From Adiantum capillus-veneris (taxonomy: Eukaryota; Streptophyta; Polypodiopsida; Polypodiales; Pteridaceae), in assembly GCA_014529385.2 (NCBI GenBank), contig CM043950.1:64378935-64438934 (forward strand): a stretch of 60,000 nt of DNA, read 5' to 3'. The position numbers and the translations under genes were made by a program. This document shows, in pieces, positions 48,280 to 60,000 of this stretch. The stretch's first letter is position 1. Each line of letters starts with the position of its first letter. The notes beneath the pieces are model-generated. The model searched no databases and had not been told where the DNA came from. It worked only from the letters and a program-made list of their open reading frames with translations.

Positions 48280-51200
48280 TTACGCTGTATGGCTTCCCTC
48301 GTGGTCACTCCATTCGTCATATGGCATATTGTTGTAGATATTTTCATATATCTCTGAGGATAGTTTTAAATGGTTATGCAGGCCCGATTTGACCTCCATG
48401 GGGAGCCATATGGCTCTAACAAGATGAGAGTAGATCGTGACTGGTGGTTTCTCATTCAATAGGGTATAAGTATCAACTTTGCCCTCAACCAGGGCATAGT
48501 ACAAACCCTAAACCAGAATTCCACCCTTTACGATCTTGTTATGCCAAAGGTCCTTCAATACTCTTGGTGCCTGGTACATGGTTTTGGTGCACTTGAGAAG
48601 GTAGAAGTCCTCTTTCTCCTCGGCTGCTTTCATTGCAAATTTATCCCCAATGGACAGTAATTGGCTCAGCACCTTAGGGTCTCCTTCATACATAGGCATG
48701 GTTAAATCCACACTCACTTGGGAGGAAAGCAGATCATTGTAGTTCTACTCATCATCCTCGTCCTCATCACTACCTAGTTGTACAGACTCTCTCAATGGCT
48801 CAATGGAGAGATACTTCCATTCTTCACTGTGCTATTTATTATTGCATCTCCTCCATTTACCATGCACACAAGGATCACAAAAGCAAGACAGCATCCGAAA
48901 ACGCACATCACATGGATTGTGTGTTGAGTAGCCATCAACACAATGGAATGAGTGAGACCCTGCAATTGGTTTGCAGTCCCATAGTGGAGAACGCAACACA
49001 TCATTCGATGAAACTAACCAGAAGACCCTTCTTGTGCTGGCACCCCCACCTTCCCTCGCTGTGTTAAACCTCGCGTTTAGAAAATTGACCACATCAACCG
49101 CACACTTCATGGGCCAGCCATCGAGCTTTAGCTCCTCATGTGTCAAGGTTCTCTTGATAACAGCACCTACACCATCATGCTCTCCTTTTCCATGTCCTAA
49201 ATCAGAGAAGTTGTGCATCATATGCAATCCTGTCAACTGATAATACCTGGCTACAAAATAGTATGATCGTCGTGCCTTGAACTGTGAAGCGCCACCATCT
49301 GACCAAACCCAATGATAACGGAAACATTGTCCTTGTTGTTTCATCCAACTATCATGCAAGAGAAAACAATGTTGAACAAAGAGCGTGTCATGGAGCTTAT
49401 CGTCTGATAAGTAAAAATGCAGAGTCTTCTCAATGGCTCCTATTGAATTTCTGATATAAGAGATGTGCACCAGTATTGTGACCTGTGTTGACCACCAATG
49501 CATGGACTAAATCTCATTCTGCACTTTAAAGCTGTAATTCTCTGCAAAATCAACAACATAAACCACAACGTCACTTGGAAACTTTAGCAAGCAGTCTTTA
49601 AATTGTTGGGCCTGCCACCTAAAAACAAAGTTGTGCTTGACAAAGCTTTTCAGATGATCTGAAAAAAGATGAATGAAAGTTGCACTTTTCATCCTTTCCA
49701 CGACTAACTCCTTTCTCTTCTTCTCGTTTCCTTTAGCATTAACCTGTCCAATATCCACATCCTTAAATATCTTAACAATCACCTCCCTGCTATCTGCTCC
49801 AATCTCGTCTGGATAGAATGACAACTTCCTTACACCACATCTAGGGCACCCTCCCAGCAAGCATCTCTGTGCATGATATTCACGATCCTTAGGGCGAGGG
49901 CACAATATGAAATCCATCAAGATACTTATGTTCTGAAAAACTGCCTGGTTTGCAGAACACTCACCTACTTCACACTGTGTACCACAAATGGAGCATGTAC
50001 ATGGATGTTCCTTTGCGTGATGCCCAAACTTGTTCTGGCGCATTTGATTGAAATCATCCCTGAAGTATACCATCTCGATATGGTAAATACAGAAGAAAGT
50101 ATAGTGCTCCTTTAATTTTCATACAAAGAATGGCTTGAGTGTCTCAAAGGACCTAAGTGCCAACTCCACCGCAAGATACGTGCTTTTAAATCTTCTGTAG
50201 AGCTCCACCTATATACAAAATTTGATCCACATTAGAGCTCAGAATATTACTATAAAACAGCAAAGCACCAAAGTAGTTTACAGTACCAAAATTAACAATG
50301 TAAACCACCAACTCATTCTAAAATACCAAATTTGGCACTGTATTGCCAGATTTCAAGCTATAGTACCAAATTAAGTGCAGAAAAGCACCAAACTGGATTG
50401 ATAGTACCAAACTAGATTCATAGTACCAAAGTGGGTACATTTATGTACATTGCATAGAACCAGCCTGTATTCATAGGACCAAGCAAGGTCCATAGTACCA
50501 AATTATGTACATTGCATGGTACCAACCGAATCCATAGTACAAAATAGGGTCCCTACTACCAAATTCTTTACATTGCATGGTACCAGCCTGAATTCAGAGT
50601 ACCAAACAGGATCCCTAGTACCAAGTTTTGTACATTGCATGGTACTAGCCTGAGTTCATAGTACCAAGCAGGATCTCTATATACCAAATTCTGTACGTTG
50701 CATGGTACCAGCCTGAATTCATAGTACCAAACCTAGTACCAAATAGGATCCCTAATACCAAATTCTGTACATTGCATGGTACCAGCTTGAATTCATAGTA
50801 CCAAACATGATCCCCATTACCAAATTCTCTACATTGCATGGTACTAGCCTAAATTCATAGTACCCAAAAGGATCATTAGTACCAAATATTGTACATTGCA
50901 TAGTACTAGCTTGAATTCATAGTACCAAAAAGGATCCCTAGTACCAAATCCGGTACATTGCATAGTACTAGCTTGAATTCATAGTACCAAAAAGGATCCC
51001 TAGTACCAAATCCTATACATTGCATAGTACTAGCTTGAATTCATAGTACCAAAAAGGATCCCTAGTACCAAATCCTGTACATTGCATAGTACCAGCCTGA
51101 ATTCATAGTATCAAAGAGTATCCCTAGTACCAAATTCTGTACATTGCATAGTACCAGCCTAAATTCATAGTATCAAACAGGATCCCTAGTGCCAAAGTGG

Positions 51201-52408
51201 ATACATGTCTGTACCCTGCATAGTACCAATTTGGGTACTTTTTTGTATACTACAAATCTACAAAATGGATCCATAGTTCCAAAATAACAACTTTCCAGAT
51301 ACAAAAACGTACCTAATTGGGACTGTGCATCTTTACTTTGGAGCATTTCTACCAAACAATGGTACTATGCATCTGTTTGGTACTATTCAGAATCTAGAGA
51401 AGCTTCAAATTGGGTACTACTGAGGTAGGAATTGGTACCAGAATGATACCAAATTTGGCATGCTGGGGATTGGTCAAATTTTGGTATGCTGGAAATGGTA
51501 CTATGGAGCTGAGTATTCGTACAATGATTGTTGGCTAACAAGTTGTGGTATTCTGTGTTAATCCAAGAGTAAAAAAGGCAAGCAAGGATTATAGTTTGGG
51601 CAACACATATTACCTGAGAATCATCTAGAAGATGTATGGGATGTTTGATGACACATTTTGCCTCAATCCTGTGCTTACAGATATCCTTTTTGTTAGGAGA
51701 AACTCTTGTCTCGGATCTCCAGAAAGCGGCCACCAAATCTCTAGTTTTGATTGTGATACTTGTATGCAGAGGCAACTGTCTGTGACAAGCACTAAGTGGC
51801 AACACTTCATCCTCATCTTTCATTCCCAGTCGACTACTTGCTGCCGCTATATTACGTCGATGATCACCCAAGGCAACAGCAATTTTGGACTGGTTCACAG
51901 TGGTTATACTCTGATCACCATTGTTTAGTATCATCGTCAAAGAGGTTCTCTTCACAAAAATCTCAGTTGAAGAGTGGGGCACTTTCAGCTGAGTCAATGT
52001 GTTGCAAGCGCCGGAAAGAAGACTTGATTGCACATCCAAACTCCTCCACTTGGAAAATGGTTGATGATGCATGAGTTGCTCTAGAATTTCTTGTTGTTCT
52101 AGTGTTGTTAGTCCTTGGGTCTGCCGACGCCAACATCTAGCCATGGCTTTGCATATATTGTTCCTTGATCTGGTTGTAGCAAGTTCATCTCTCTTAGCAG
52201 GGTTGTGCTCCTTGTGTCGTTGCTCACGCTTCTTTTGTGCCCAATAGTCCTGCAAAAATACTTGGTCGCTGACAGGTTCATGAATGCTCGTGGTTTCCAT
52301 CATAGCACCCTCTGTAGATGCAGGTACCCCTGACTCGTGATAGGTGAAGGAATCACACTCAGTATCCATCGTCATCTCTGAAGATATGGTACTGGCCTGA
52401 GCTGCCAT
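48280..52408 (-). pseudogene. DDE/RNase H-like transposase gene, two exons, five in-frame stops
   Basis: Exon 1 52408-51614 (ATG at 52408, MAAQASTISSEMTMD) and exon 2 50208-48280 join in phase 0 through GT...AG sites, giving about 907 residues. Exon 2 has a Cys-rich part (CTCSICGTQCEVGEC; CLLGGCPRCGVRK), then the presumed catalytic core: VVYVVDFAENYSFKVQNEI, HWWSTQVTILVHI, WVWSDGGASQFKARRS and DLGHGKGEHDGVGAVIKR. I know this DFAENY / SDG..QF / GHGKG..DG pattern from transposase-like proteins of animals. The acidic residues probably form the catalytic site. Stops: TGA 50119-50121; TAG 49507, 48832, 48745 and 48508. The frame never shifts over 1.9 kb. Confidence 0.8.
50209..51613 (-). repeat. 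Transposase intron filled with TTTGGTAC repeats and a roughly 60-bp tandem array
   Basis: On the plus strand the units read GTACCAAA, so on the gene's sense strand they are TTTGGTAC, the same orientation as in the other gene. Between about 50440 and 51200 a longer unit (TGTACATTGCATGGTACCAG ... GAATTCATAGTACCAAA ... GGATCCCTAGTACCAAA) repeats about a dozen times. Confidence 0.9.
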
Positions 52409-52880
<472 letters not shown>

Positions 52881-52909
52881 TTTTGTAGCACCATCCCTTG
52901 CTTTCAGCC
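52881..52909 (-). repeat. Right terminal inverted repeat
   Basis: Reverse complement begins GGCTGAAAGC and ends TACAAAA; 26/29 identical to the left end. GACT follows at 52910-52913. Confidence 0.9.
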
Positions 52910-52913
52910 GACT

Positions 52914-53332
52914 ATGGGTTGACCATTTCCTCTTGGAAGGAGTTGGAGATAGTCTAGACTGCCGCCTTCATGGAGCCACATCTTTAGAGGAACTTAGGGA
53001 TTCACTTCTTTCTCGTTCTTTGGATTTCTTCTCTCTTATGGGAGAGAGTCTTCTTTCGCGAGTCTCATCAAGAGACCTGCTAAGCTCTATGTCTCCTCTT
53101 GGAGAGGAAGGGAAATCCCATAAGCACGAAGTTTTTGAGTAACTTCGGCTTGCAAAGTAGGGTTTCCCATAGCTTGATGCAACCTAGTAACAAGATAATT
53201 GATAAACATGGGGGCATCATCATTAGCACCTTCATGTGCAAAATCAAAGCTATCAATGTTCATTCTACTCTCTTGGTTATTGTCATCCATGCTAATTATA
53301 CTTATGTGTTTACCTAGTGTATTCATTGGCAA
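52914..53332 (-). pseudogene. Gag N-terminal part (family A central element)
   Basis: ATG at 53332 opens 81 codons (MPMNTLGKHISII, FDFAHEGANDDAPMFINYLV, RLHQAMGNPTLQAEVTQKL). After a stop at 53087 related residues continue in another frame to the transposon edge. The remainder of gag is at 40431 and below. The equivalent reading in the other copy is at 28289-27653. Confidence 0.75.
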
Positions 53333-53677
53333 TTCAAAACCTTAGTTGTTACTCCTCTTAGCCTTTGAAAATAAGCACTTATCTACACCCACGGCTCAAA
53401 TTGGTTAATTATAGAGAGTAGTGGGGTGGGTCTTACATAGCAGAATTACCAAGGGATAGATCCTTTCGAGCTTCTTATTGCTCAATAATAGTAAAGCCGT
53501 AGGCAAGTCTAATAGGACCCCATTATTAAGACCAAAGCCCTAGAGGTGTGCACATAGTGGGCTGAACAAAACCGATAATAGATCCCAGTCCCACTTACCC
53601 TAATATAATTAACAAAATCAACCATGAATAGGCTACTTAAGGACTTCTCTTCTTAAGCAAGAAAAGAGAAACCAAAA
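53333..53677 (-). other. Untranslated leader (family A central element)
   Basis: No ORF; matches 28290-28659. Confidence 0.7.
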
Positions 53678-53689
53678 GCTCTGATACCA
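53678..53689 (-). promoter_or_regulatory. Primer binding site (initiator Met tRNA)
   Basis: Minus strand TGGTATCAGAGC, one base from the LTR edge at 53691. Confidence 0.9.
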
Positions 53690-53690
53690 A

Positions 53691-54372
53691 TGTAATGGAA
53701 ATGGCCTATGAACTTTGAGAATAGCGGAATTAAGAGAATTAAAGTGAGCATTTTTGTGAGATCACTTTGAGAACATAGAGGGTGAACTTAATTGATTGTA
53801 GCAACATGAACATAGTACTTAACTAACTTGGCATGAACAATAATTTTGCAAGAGAGAGAGTGTTAGAGAACATACAATAGTTGAGGACCGGATTTATTTG
53901 GAGCCGACGGCCCCCCTCCAAAAGGCGTTTGTATTATAGATTCTACCATCAAGAGAGACTTGGTACGATACAATCTTTACGTCCCTTGTGACCTTGGTAA
54001 TACTATGAAGATGGAAAGCTTCATGCATCATGAGTATAACATAAACTTTGCAAAAAGCATTAACTATCCTAAGCCTCAATCACAAGGCCTCAAACACCTT
54101 CGAAGGTGGAGAGAGCTAGCGGAGAATGAGGGTAGGGAAGAGGAAGAAGAATCATTCATAGGAGAAAGAAATAGTTCCTCACTTATAATCACTCTTTTTG
54201 CTTAGCATAGCATAATAGCATAGTAATGAAGATGAATAAGATGGAAATCTTAAGCATTGAAGCATGGCTCTTGGTTGGATTTTCATTCCATAGCCAAGAG
54301 TGTTGGTGTAGGATCTCCCCTTCTCAGCAAGCTTGGAGAAGAAGATGGAGCTCTTGCACTTTCCACTTCACA

Positions 54373-54417
<45 letters not shown>

Positions 54418-54482
54418 TGTGTGTGTGTGTGTGAGAGAGAGTACGTCCCCCCCCCCTCTCAAGCTTGGTCCACCCCCCCCCC

Positions 54483-54529
<47 letters not shown>

Positions 54530-55350
54530 ATTATTTAATTATATCATTTGGACATATATCCTTTTTTTCTTCTTTGAGAGAAAGAACTTAATTATTTATT
54601 TTTATGCATGTTAATTCTCATTGGACCCCTTTAAAACCTATCCAATAGGATTCAAGCACACCATGAGGGCCACATGTGGAGGATTTTGACATGTGTCTTT
54701 TATGCTTCTTAAGTCATTTGGTTTGAACTGGGAACACTTCAAGCACTTAGTCAATTAGCATGGAAACAGTTTATGCCTCTTGAGAGTTTATCTTTGAATT
54801 GAACACTTCAAGAACCTTAGTCATTTAAGCATGAGAATCACCTCAAACTTGGGCAAGGTTCCCACAAACACTTTAAGCACTTTAGGTAGCAAGCCGACAA
54901 GCACCTCATGCTTGGGTAGGATTCCCACCTCAAGTTTAGCCCTAGCTTGCCTAAGGTCAAATGACTTTTTAACACTAACTTTTGGAGGTCTTTAATGAAG
55001 CTAACCCTAAGGTCTTTTAAGCTCTATTAGATGCATATTTCTCTTTGATAGACTACCTCCTTTTGGACCCCTATTGAGATGTAACCATCTTCCCTCTTGG
55101 TCCCTTTCTGAGATAAATCTAGAAGCACTTATTGCACATTGCGCTTTGGTAGACTATCTCCTCTTGGACCTATTGAGATGCAACCATTTCTCCTTTTGGT
55201 CCCCTGCTGAGATAGGTCTAGAAGCACATATCTATATCCCAACTCTTATTCCCCTTTTATCTTCCCATATTAAATGATCAGTTTAATATGAGAAAACCAT
55301 TTGGTAAAGTTAGATATTTTATTTTATGACATAGTGTGCATATGGGGTAG

Positions 55351-55395
<45 letters not shown>

Positions 55396-56090
55396 TGTTT
55401 GTTTACAAAAGAGGAGGCCTCCTTTTATAGGCCAAGAGAGTGATTAGGAAAGAGATTATGAGCAAGAGGATTTATCAAAAAGTAAACTTAGTTAGAGGCA
55501 TTCCCCCAATGACAAAGCTTCGTGTGCCCTGCTTCTTGACCAATTTCCGCCTAATCACCTTCATCATTCCGAGCTTTGTCTCCATGCCTCCTTCCATAGC
55601 TTGAGTCCAAGAGCTTCCTTATAATATTTGAGAGAATCTTGATAAAATAAGAGAAAATAGAGCAATAATGAAGAGAAATCTATAAGAAATTGTGTGTGTG
55701 GAGTTGGATAATCATGACTTCTTCCCATGTGGATAGATAGGCTCCACCATTTTTTCAATATCTTCCAAACCGTAGCTACAAAAAGTATAAAAAATATGGG
55801 TGCCAAAATATTAGCTCAACGCCTACAACTTTGCTATTGAAAACTTTTTCCAATTTGGAATGGAAAAAATAGAGAAAAATCTCTCAAAAATATATGTCCG
55901 TCTTTTCCCTTCCAAAAGTGTTCCAGGTGGTCCCCTCTTGACTTCATGTGGAAGCCTTGTGTCCACAAGTGAATTATGCTTGAATTTGATAATATTTTAT
56001 TGACTCCAAATCAATAATGTATAAGATTCTCCTCCCTTTCACTATTGACTTTTACTCTTCACCTGTAGTGACAGTCGGGTAGAATCAGCA
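53691..56090 (-). repeat. LTR of family A (5' LTR of the central element)
   Basis: 2.40 kb, minus-strand start TGCTGATTC and end CCATTACA. Minus-strand TATAAAAGG at 55421-55429. It is longer than the other copy mainly because of larger GA, CT, GT and C tracts (54377-54530; 55354-55393). A pol 3' end lies on its outer side. Confidence 0.8.
54377..54530. repeat. Cluster of GA, GT, C and CT tracts in the LTR
   Basis: (GA)n 54377-54415, (GT)n to 54432, C-runs at 54447-54456 and 54473-54484, then (CT)n 54486-54526. The other LTR copy has only short versions at 29349-29405, so these have expanded. Confidence 0.85.
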
Positions 56091-56259
56091 TCCAATGATT
56101 TTTTCCCACTTTTCATAGGGTTTGTTCCTACCTCTCCTTATTTCCGAGATCCAAATGTGTCAAAACCATAGCTATGTACAAAATAAATACATAGGTTTTT
56201 TTTTTGTGATTTTCATGCATCAAGTGCATACCAAGAGAGAGGTGGAGAAAAATTTGAAA

Positions 56260-57343
56260 ACGGCCCTCATTAGCCCTCCCTTTGAAGCTAGAGGCATTTT
56301 TGTCTCTAGCTCTATACTTGATTCTTCTTCCGTTGAGGTGGAGGAGTCTCCCTCCTCATGGATTTCCTTTATAGGTGCTTGATCAAACCTCAAAAAGTAC
56401 TACTTCAGCCTCCATCCATTGACATGTGTTTTGTGGAGCCTACCATCTGCATCAATCAATCGGTAATTACCATTGTTGTAGCGCTTTCTAATGAAAAATT
56501 TCTGCTCCCATCTGGGTGAGAACTTTTTACCCTTTCTAGTGTCAAATCTGTTATCATACCTTAGGACCAACATACCTTTCTTAAGGCCTTTTTCCCTAAG
56601 TCCCTTGTTGAAGGTAAGTCAATGTTTCTCTATCCGTGTGCATAATAGTTGATAGCATCTTCTCTGTCTAGTTAAAGCCTCTCTGGATCAAGAATGTGTC
56701 TTTGAAGATGATCCTTAGGGTGTTTCATCTGCCTAGCTAGCACCCTGAGACTAGCCAATTATACTTCAATGGGTAAAATGGCCTCCTTACCATACACCAA
56801 GTGATATGGCGTGAGCCCAAGGGATGTGCGAAATGAAGTGCGATAAGCCCAAAGTGCAACCATGAGATGATTGTCCCAATCATTTTTGTGATTGTTTACA
56901 TGTTTAGTGATGATTTTGTAGATCATACCACTTACCTTTTACACCAAACCATTCCATTGTGGGTAGTAGAAATTTGAGTGTCATTATGAGATACCTAGCT
57001 TCTTCATTCGCTCTCCTACCAAGTCTCCTCTAAAACTTGGTCCCCTATCAAAAATTATTTCAAGAGGAGTACCAAAACAACAACAAATGTTTTCAAATAA
57101 AAACTTGGCCACTTCCTTAGCTGTAATCCGGGTGGTAGCAACTGCTTCAGCCCACCTGGTCAAGTAGTCCACACCCATGATGATATACAATTTACCCGAT
57201 TGGCTCCTTGGCAAAGGCCCAATGGCATCAATTCCCCATTTTTCAAATGGTCCATAAGAGATAATAGAAGTTTGTGGCTCATATGTGAGCCTCCTATCCC
57301 TAGCCTTCTGACACTCTTTACATATTTTGCACCAGTGGTGCAC
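56260..57343 (-). pseudogene. Integrase of the right-hand family A element
   Basis: 57343-56984 reads HHWCKICKECQKARDRRL (end of the H2C2 finger), KWGIDAIGPLPRSQSGKLY, IMGVDYLTRWAEAVATTRI, FGTPLEIIFDRGPSFRGD, so two catalytic Asp are present. The C-terminal half (about 56980-56300) is homologous to 31814-31110 but has more stops and frameshifts. Ty3 type. Confidence 0.85.
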
Positions 57344-58103
57344 ATCTCTCTGTTAACTAGGCCACACAAACCCGGCTTGTAGAGCCTTCCTACTGGTTAT
57401 GTAAAGTGCAAAGTTCCCTCCACAAACACCATCATGGAAACTTGAAATTATTTATGTGATCTGTCTAGAGAGAGGTACATGCCTAAGAATTTGATCCTTA
57501 CCTTTGCAATACACGTCGTCATTACACTCTCATGTGTCCAAGAAACTCATGATGTCAGGCATAGCATCACTACCTTAGAAGAGAGGCAGCTTCAACTTGA
57601 TAGCACCACCCACCATTGGAACATCTTGTAGCTTCTCTCTAGCTAGAGCATCTGCTTCTTGATTTTTTGCTCGAGGGACATTATGTAATTGTACAACTTG
57701 AAACTTCCCTAAAAGGTCCTTAACTTTGCGCAAATGGCCTAGCAAGCTATGATTTTTACAAGCCCAAGTTCCTCTTATTTGTTTTATTAGAAGCATGGAA
57801 TCACATTTAACCGGTGAATGCCTTGTGTCACACATCACATTAACCCAAGAGTTAAGGATGCATATTCTGCTTCATTGTTGGAGTGGTAATCCAAGAGATG
57901 CCCAATGGAGAATACCTTTTCCCTTTGCTCGTTGAAGATGGCAATGCCCACTGCAGCTTTGTCCAATGTCCTGTTATACGCTCCATCAAAGAAAAGAGAG
58001 TGAGCCCTCTCTATCTTAGGGAATTCCAACACAGGTGTTACTTCCTTGTCACTTGTCTTGATTTTCATATTCTTTTTTTAGTGGCAATGGGTGAGAATTC
58101 CTC
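57344..58103 (-). pseudogene. RNase H-like second domain and RH-IN connection (family A)
   Basis: 58068-57835 and 57838-57575 read IERAHSLFFDGAYNRTLDKA, VGIAIFNEQREKVFSIGHLL, YHSNNEAEYASLTLGL and then HNVPRAKNQEADALAREKL. This is an additional RNase H-like fold (D in FFDGA, E in NNEAEY, D in EADALA) as found in some plant Ty3 elements; family C at 5055-5430 has the same arrangement. Confidence 0.75.
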
Positions 58104-58796
58104 CTAGACTGGCTCTCGTGGAGCTCTCCACTTGTGTTGTGTAGTCAAACTCTTGAAACCTTGTAAGCCATTTGGAAATCCTAGAGAAACATCCATGTGT
58201 TGCATTACATAAGTAAATACTTCTTCCATTGTTAAGATTATGAATGGTCTAGACAATAAATAAGAGTGAAATTTGGTCGTAGAAAATATTAATGCAAGCA
58301 CCATGTGCTCCACTGCTCTGTATCCCTTTTCTGATGGAGTCATGGCATGCGACTAGAGAAGTAGATAGGATGAATGAAAGAAGTTTTGAGGATCCTTTTG
58401 CATCAATACTACCCCAACTGTGTCATTCCCCACACTAGGGTTTACATAAAACGGCTTGTCCCACTTTGGAGGTGAAATGGTGGGAAGTGAGGCTAGAATT
58501 TGTTTTACCTCATTGAATTGTTTTTCATTTTCTTCACTCCAAATGAAGATCTCTTGATGGGTAACTTGTTGTAAAGGGAGAACCACTTGAGAGAGCAAGT
58601 GAATGAACCTACTCAAATACCTCACCTTTTGAAGAAAAGAAATCAACTGCTTTGTTGTGGTGGGAGAGTTCAAAGCCACCAAGGCTTGAACCTTGCTTGG
58701 GTCAACTTCAATGCCCTTGACAGAGATCACATGGCCAAGAAGAGTAACCTTGCTTTCACCAATGTGGAATTTCTCCACGTTGTGTTGGCCACCCAA
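58104..58796 (-). pseudogene. RT thumb and first RNase H (family A, right copy)
   Basis: 58796-58353: GESKVTLLGHVISVKGIEVD, LISFLQKVRYLSRFIHLLSQ, WDKPFYVNPSVGNDTVGVVL. 58343-58104: YRAVEHMVLALIFSTTKFHS (RNase H). One frame change between them. Confidence 0.8.
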
Positions 58797-59494
58797 AGCT
58801 TATAGCCTAGCTAGACCTTCATAAAATGTCTCCAAATGAAGAGAGTGGGAGCTATAGATACAAAAGTCATCAATAAAACACTGATTGATTTTCCAAAGAA
58901 TGGATGAAAAACAAATGTCACATAGCGCTGAAAGGTGGTTGGGGCATTGGTGAGACCAAAAGGCATACCTCTGTAAGCAAAACATCCCCATGGTGTGATG
59001 AAGGTTATCTTCTTTTGATCTTCTTCAGTGATGCTAATTTGGAAGTAGCCTAAGTAGCCATCACATACCATGTAACGCTCCCTCCAATTACCATTCTTCT
59101 TTGGTGTGTTGAATTACTCCTACCGTCTGAGATTTTACACTACATGTTTACTTTCCTCCTTGAGCTTAATGTGATGTTGAACTACTGTGATGCCAGTGAT
59201 TTTATCATATTCATCAATGAACAATGTGGTAAAATTACTTAGCATCAAAATATAATATTCACGCTCCTTCCCACACAACTCACTAGAGAGCATTTGATGT
59301 AGCTTATTTGCTTCTACCAGAGGTTGTATACCTGGTGTCTCCCCTTGGTTTGATAATGATGCATAAGGTTGCTCCATCCTCTTATGGTCCTTGAGAATGA
59401 TCCCCATCACCTCAATGCTATTGTCTCTTTCTTTAGTTATTGTTGACTCCTCCTCTGAAGTGGTTGAAGAGTCACTACTAGAAAACTCATCCAT
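58797..59494 (-). pseudogene. RT palm and fingers (family A, right copy)
   Basis: 59071-58811: MVCDGYLGYFQISITEEDQK, TFITPWGCFAYRGMPFGLTN, APTTFQRYVTFVF; the catalytic box is altered to VLLMTFVSI in one frame (FIDDFCIYSS is read in the neighbouring frame at about 58870). Upstream, 59494-59135 is an acidic linker plus the start of RT (IDEYDKITGITVVQHHIKL). Frameshifted, with the fingers motif region deleted near 59100. Confidence 0.75.
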
Positions 59495-59579
59495 AGAGGT
59501 TTCTAAATCCTGTCTTCATGTCATAAATTATTGGCTTCCCTTTGACATGCTTCATCTGGATTATGCTAGTGTCCCAGTC

Positions 59580-59882
59580 CTACTTATCTCTCATAGCCAT
59601 AAGCCAAGGCCTCCCTACAATGATAGGATAGCCCTCTCCTTTGTGTGGCATGACAAATATGTCCACCTCTACCTCGGTGTTGAACGCCTTTATCCTACCT
59701 GCATTTATAACACCAACACATTGAACTTTTACATTATTTTCCATTTTGTCTTGGCATGGTGCCGGCCTACTCACCTCTAGACCCAAATGGTGCATCATTG
59801 TTTCACTCATGATGCATATTTGTGTGCCACCATCGATGTCGATATTGGAAAGGTGTTGTCCTTTGACGTGAGCATCTATCAT
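59580..59882 (-). pseudogene. Protease of the right-hand element
   Basis: SNIDIDGGTQICIMSETMMH is the active-site loop (D-G-G form) and YPIIVGRPWLMAMRDK the matching I-V-G-R-P-W strand. Intact over 100 codons. Confidence 0.75.
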
Positions 59883-60000
59883 TGGTAGTATGTCATCTAG
59901 ATTCCTCCCAAAGAAATCCCCAACTATCTTTGGCTTCGTTCATCTCGTGCTAACCATTTTTTTCCATTGTCTCCTCACCCTAGGTGCTAGGTGGAGTAAC
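59883..60000 (-). other. Window edge: protease leader continues
   Basis: The minus-strand reading continues upstream without a recognised domain to the end of the window. Confidence 0.4.

Noticed and set aside
50440-51230. Regular repeats that could suggest a CRISPR array
   Set aside because: The intervals between repeats are themselves repeated, the context is a plant-type transposon intron, and no cas genes exist.

Overview
This window looks like repeat-dense nuclear DNA from a large-genome land plant. It has plant-type Ty3/gypsy LTR retrotransposons with an initiator-Met tRNA primer site (TGGTATCAGAGC), Ty1/copia and LINE relics, a spliced DNA transposon, and many (GA)n/(GT)n microsatellites. 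The LINE peptide style reminds me of fern sequences, but that is a low-confidence impression. I see no ordinary host gene, tRNA, rRNA or CRISPR array. Almost everything is a transposable element, often nested, and most coding regions are broken.

Layout. 1-4505: 3' part of a gag-protease element with no reverse transcriptase (family B), ending in an LTR. 4506-7985: plus-strand Ty3 pol fragment (family C) and its probable LTR. 7986-9952: unassigned. 9953-12892: two 5'-truncated LINE copies on the minus strand, each ending in a (TC)n tail. 13808-17203: long coiled-coil gag-like ORF, minus strand. 17215-18353: probable LTR (family E). 18354-24947: minus-strand Ty3 pol with a protease before RT and a second protease-like domain fused behind integrase. 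24948-26530: copia relic with two tandem LTRs. 26535-27634: second family B end.

27653-60000 is mainly one tandem array of family A Ty3 elements on the minus strand: gag start / LTR (28673-30904) / a whole gag-pol internal region / LTR (53691-56090) / pol. Two later insertions split the central element. One is a 5.67-kb LTR retrotransposon lacking integrase (family D, 32233-37905, plus strand). The other is a 12.48-kb terminal-inverted-repeat DNA transposon (40432-52909) inside family A gag. The matching uninterrupted sequence near 27885 proves the second insertion.

The DNA transposon is the most interesting object. It has 29-bp inverted ends (26/29 identical) and a 4-bp target duplication, GACT. 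It carries two convergent spliced genes. The minus-strand gene encodes a roughly 907-residue transposase-like protein of the DFAENY / WSDGG / GHGKG type. The plus-strand gene is predicted to encode one roughly 960-residue protein with a coiled coil, an atypical RING-like finger, an acidic Ala/Glu stretch and a C-terminal FCP1/NIF-type HAD phosphatase domain. The large introns of both genes are filled with degenerate TTTGGTAC repeats, always in the sense orientation of the gene that contains them.

Broken frames across the window show one recurrent lesion: in-frame stops, mostly TAG where CAG is expected, with very few frameshifts. This fits deamination of methylated CHG/CG cytosines in silenced elements.
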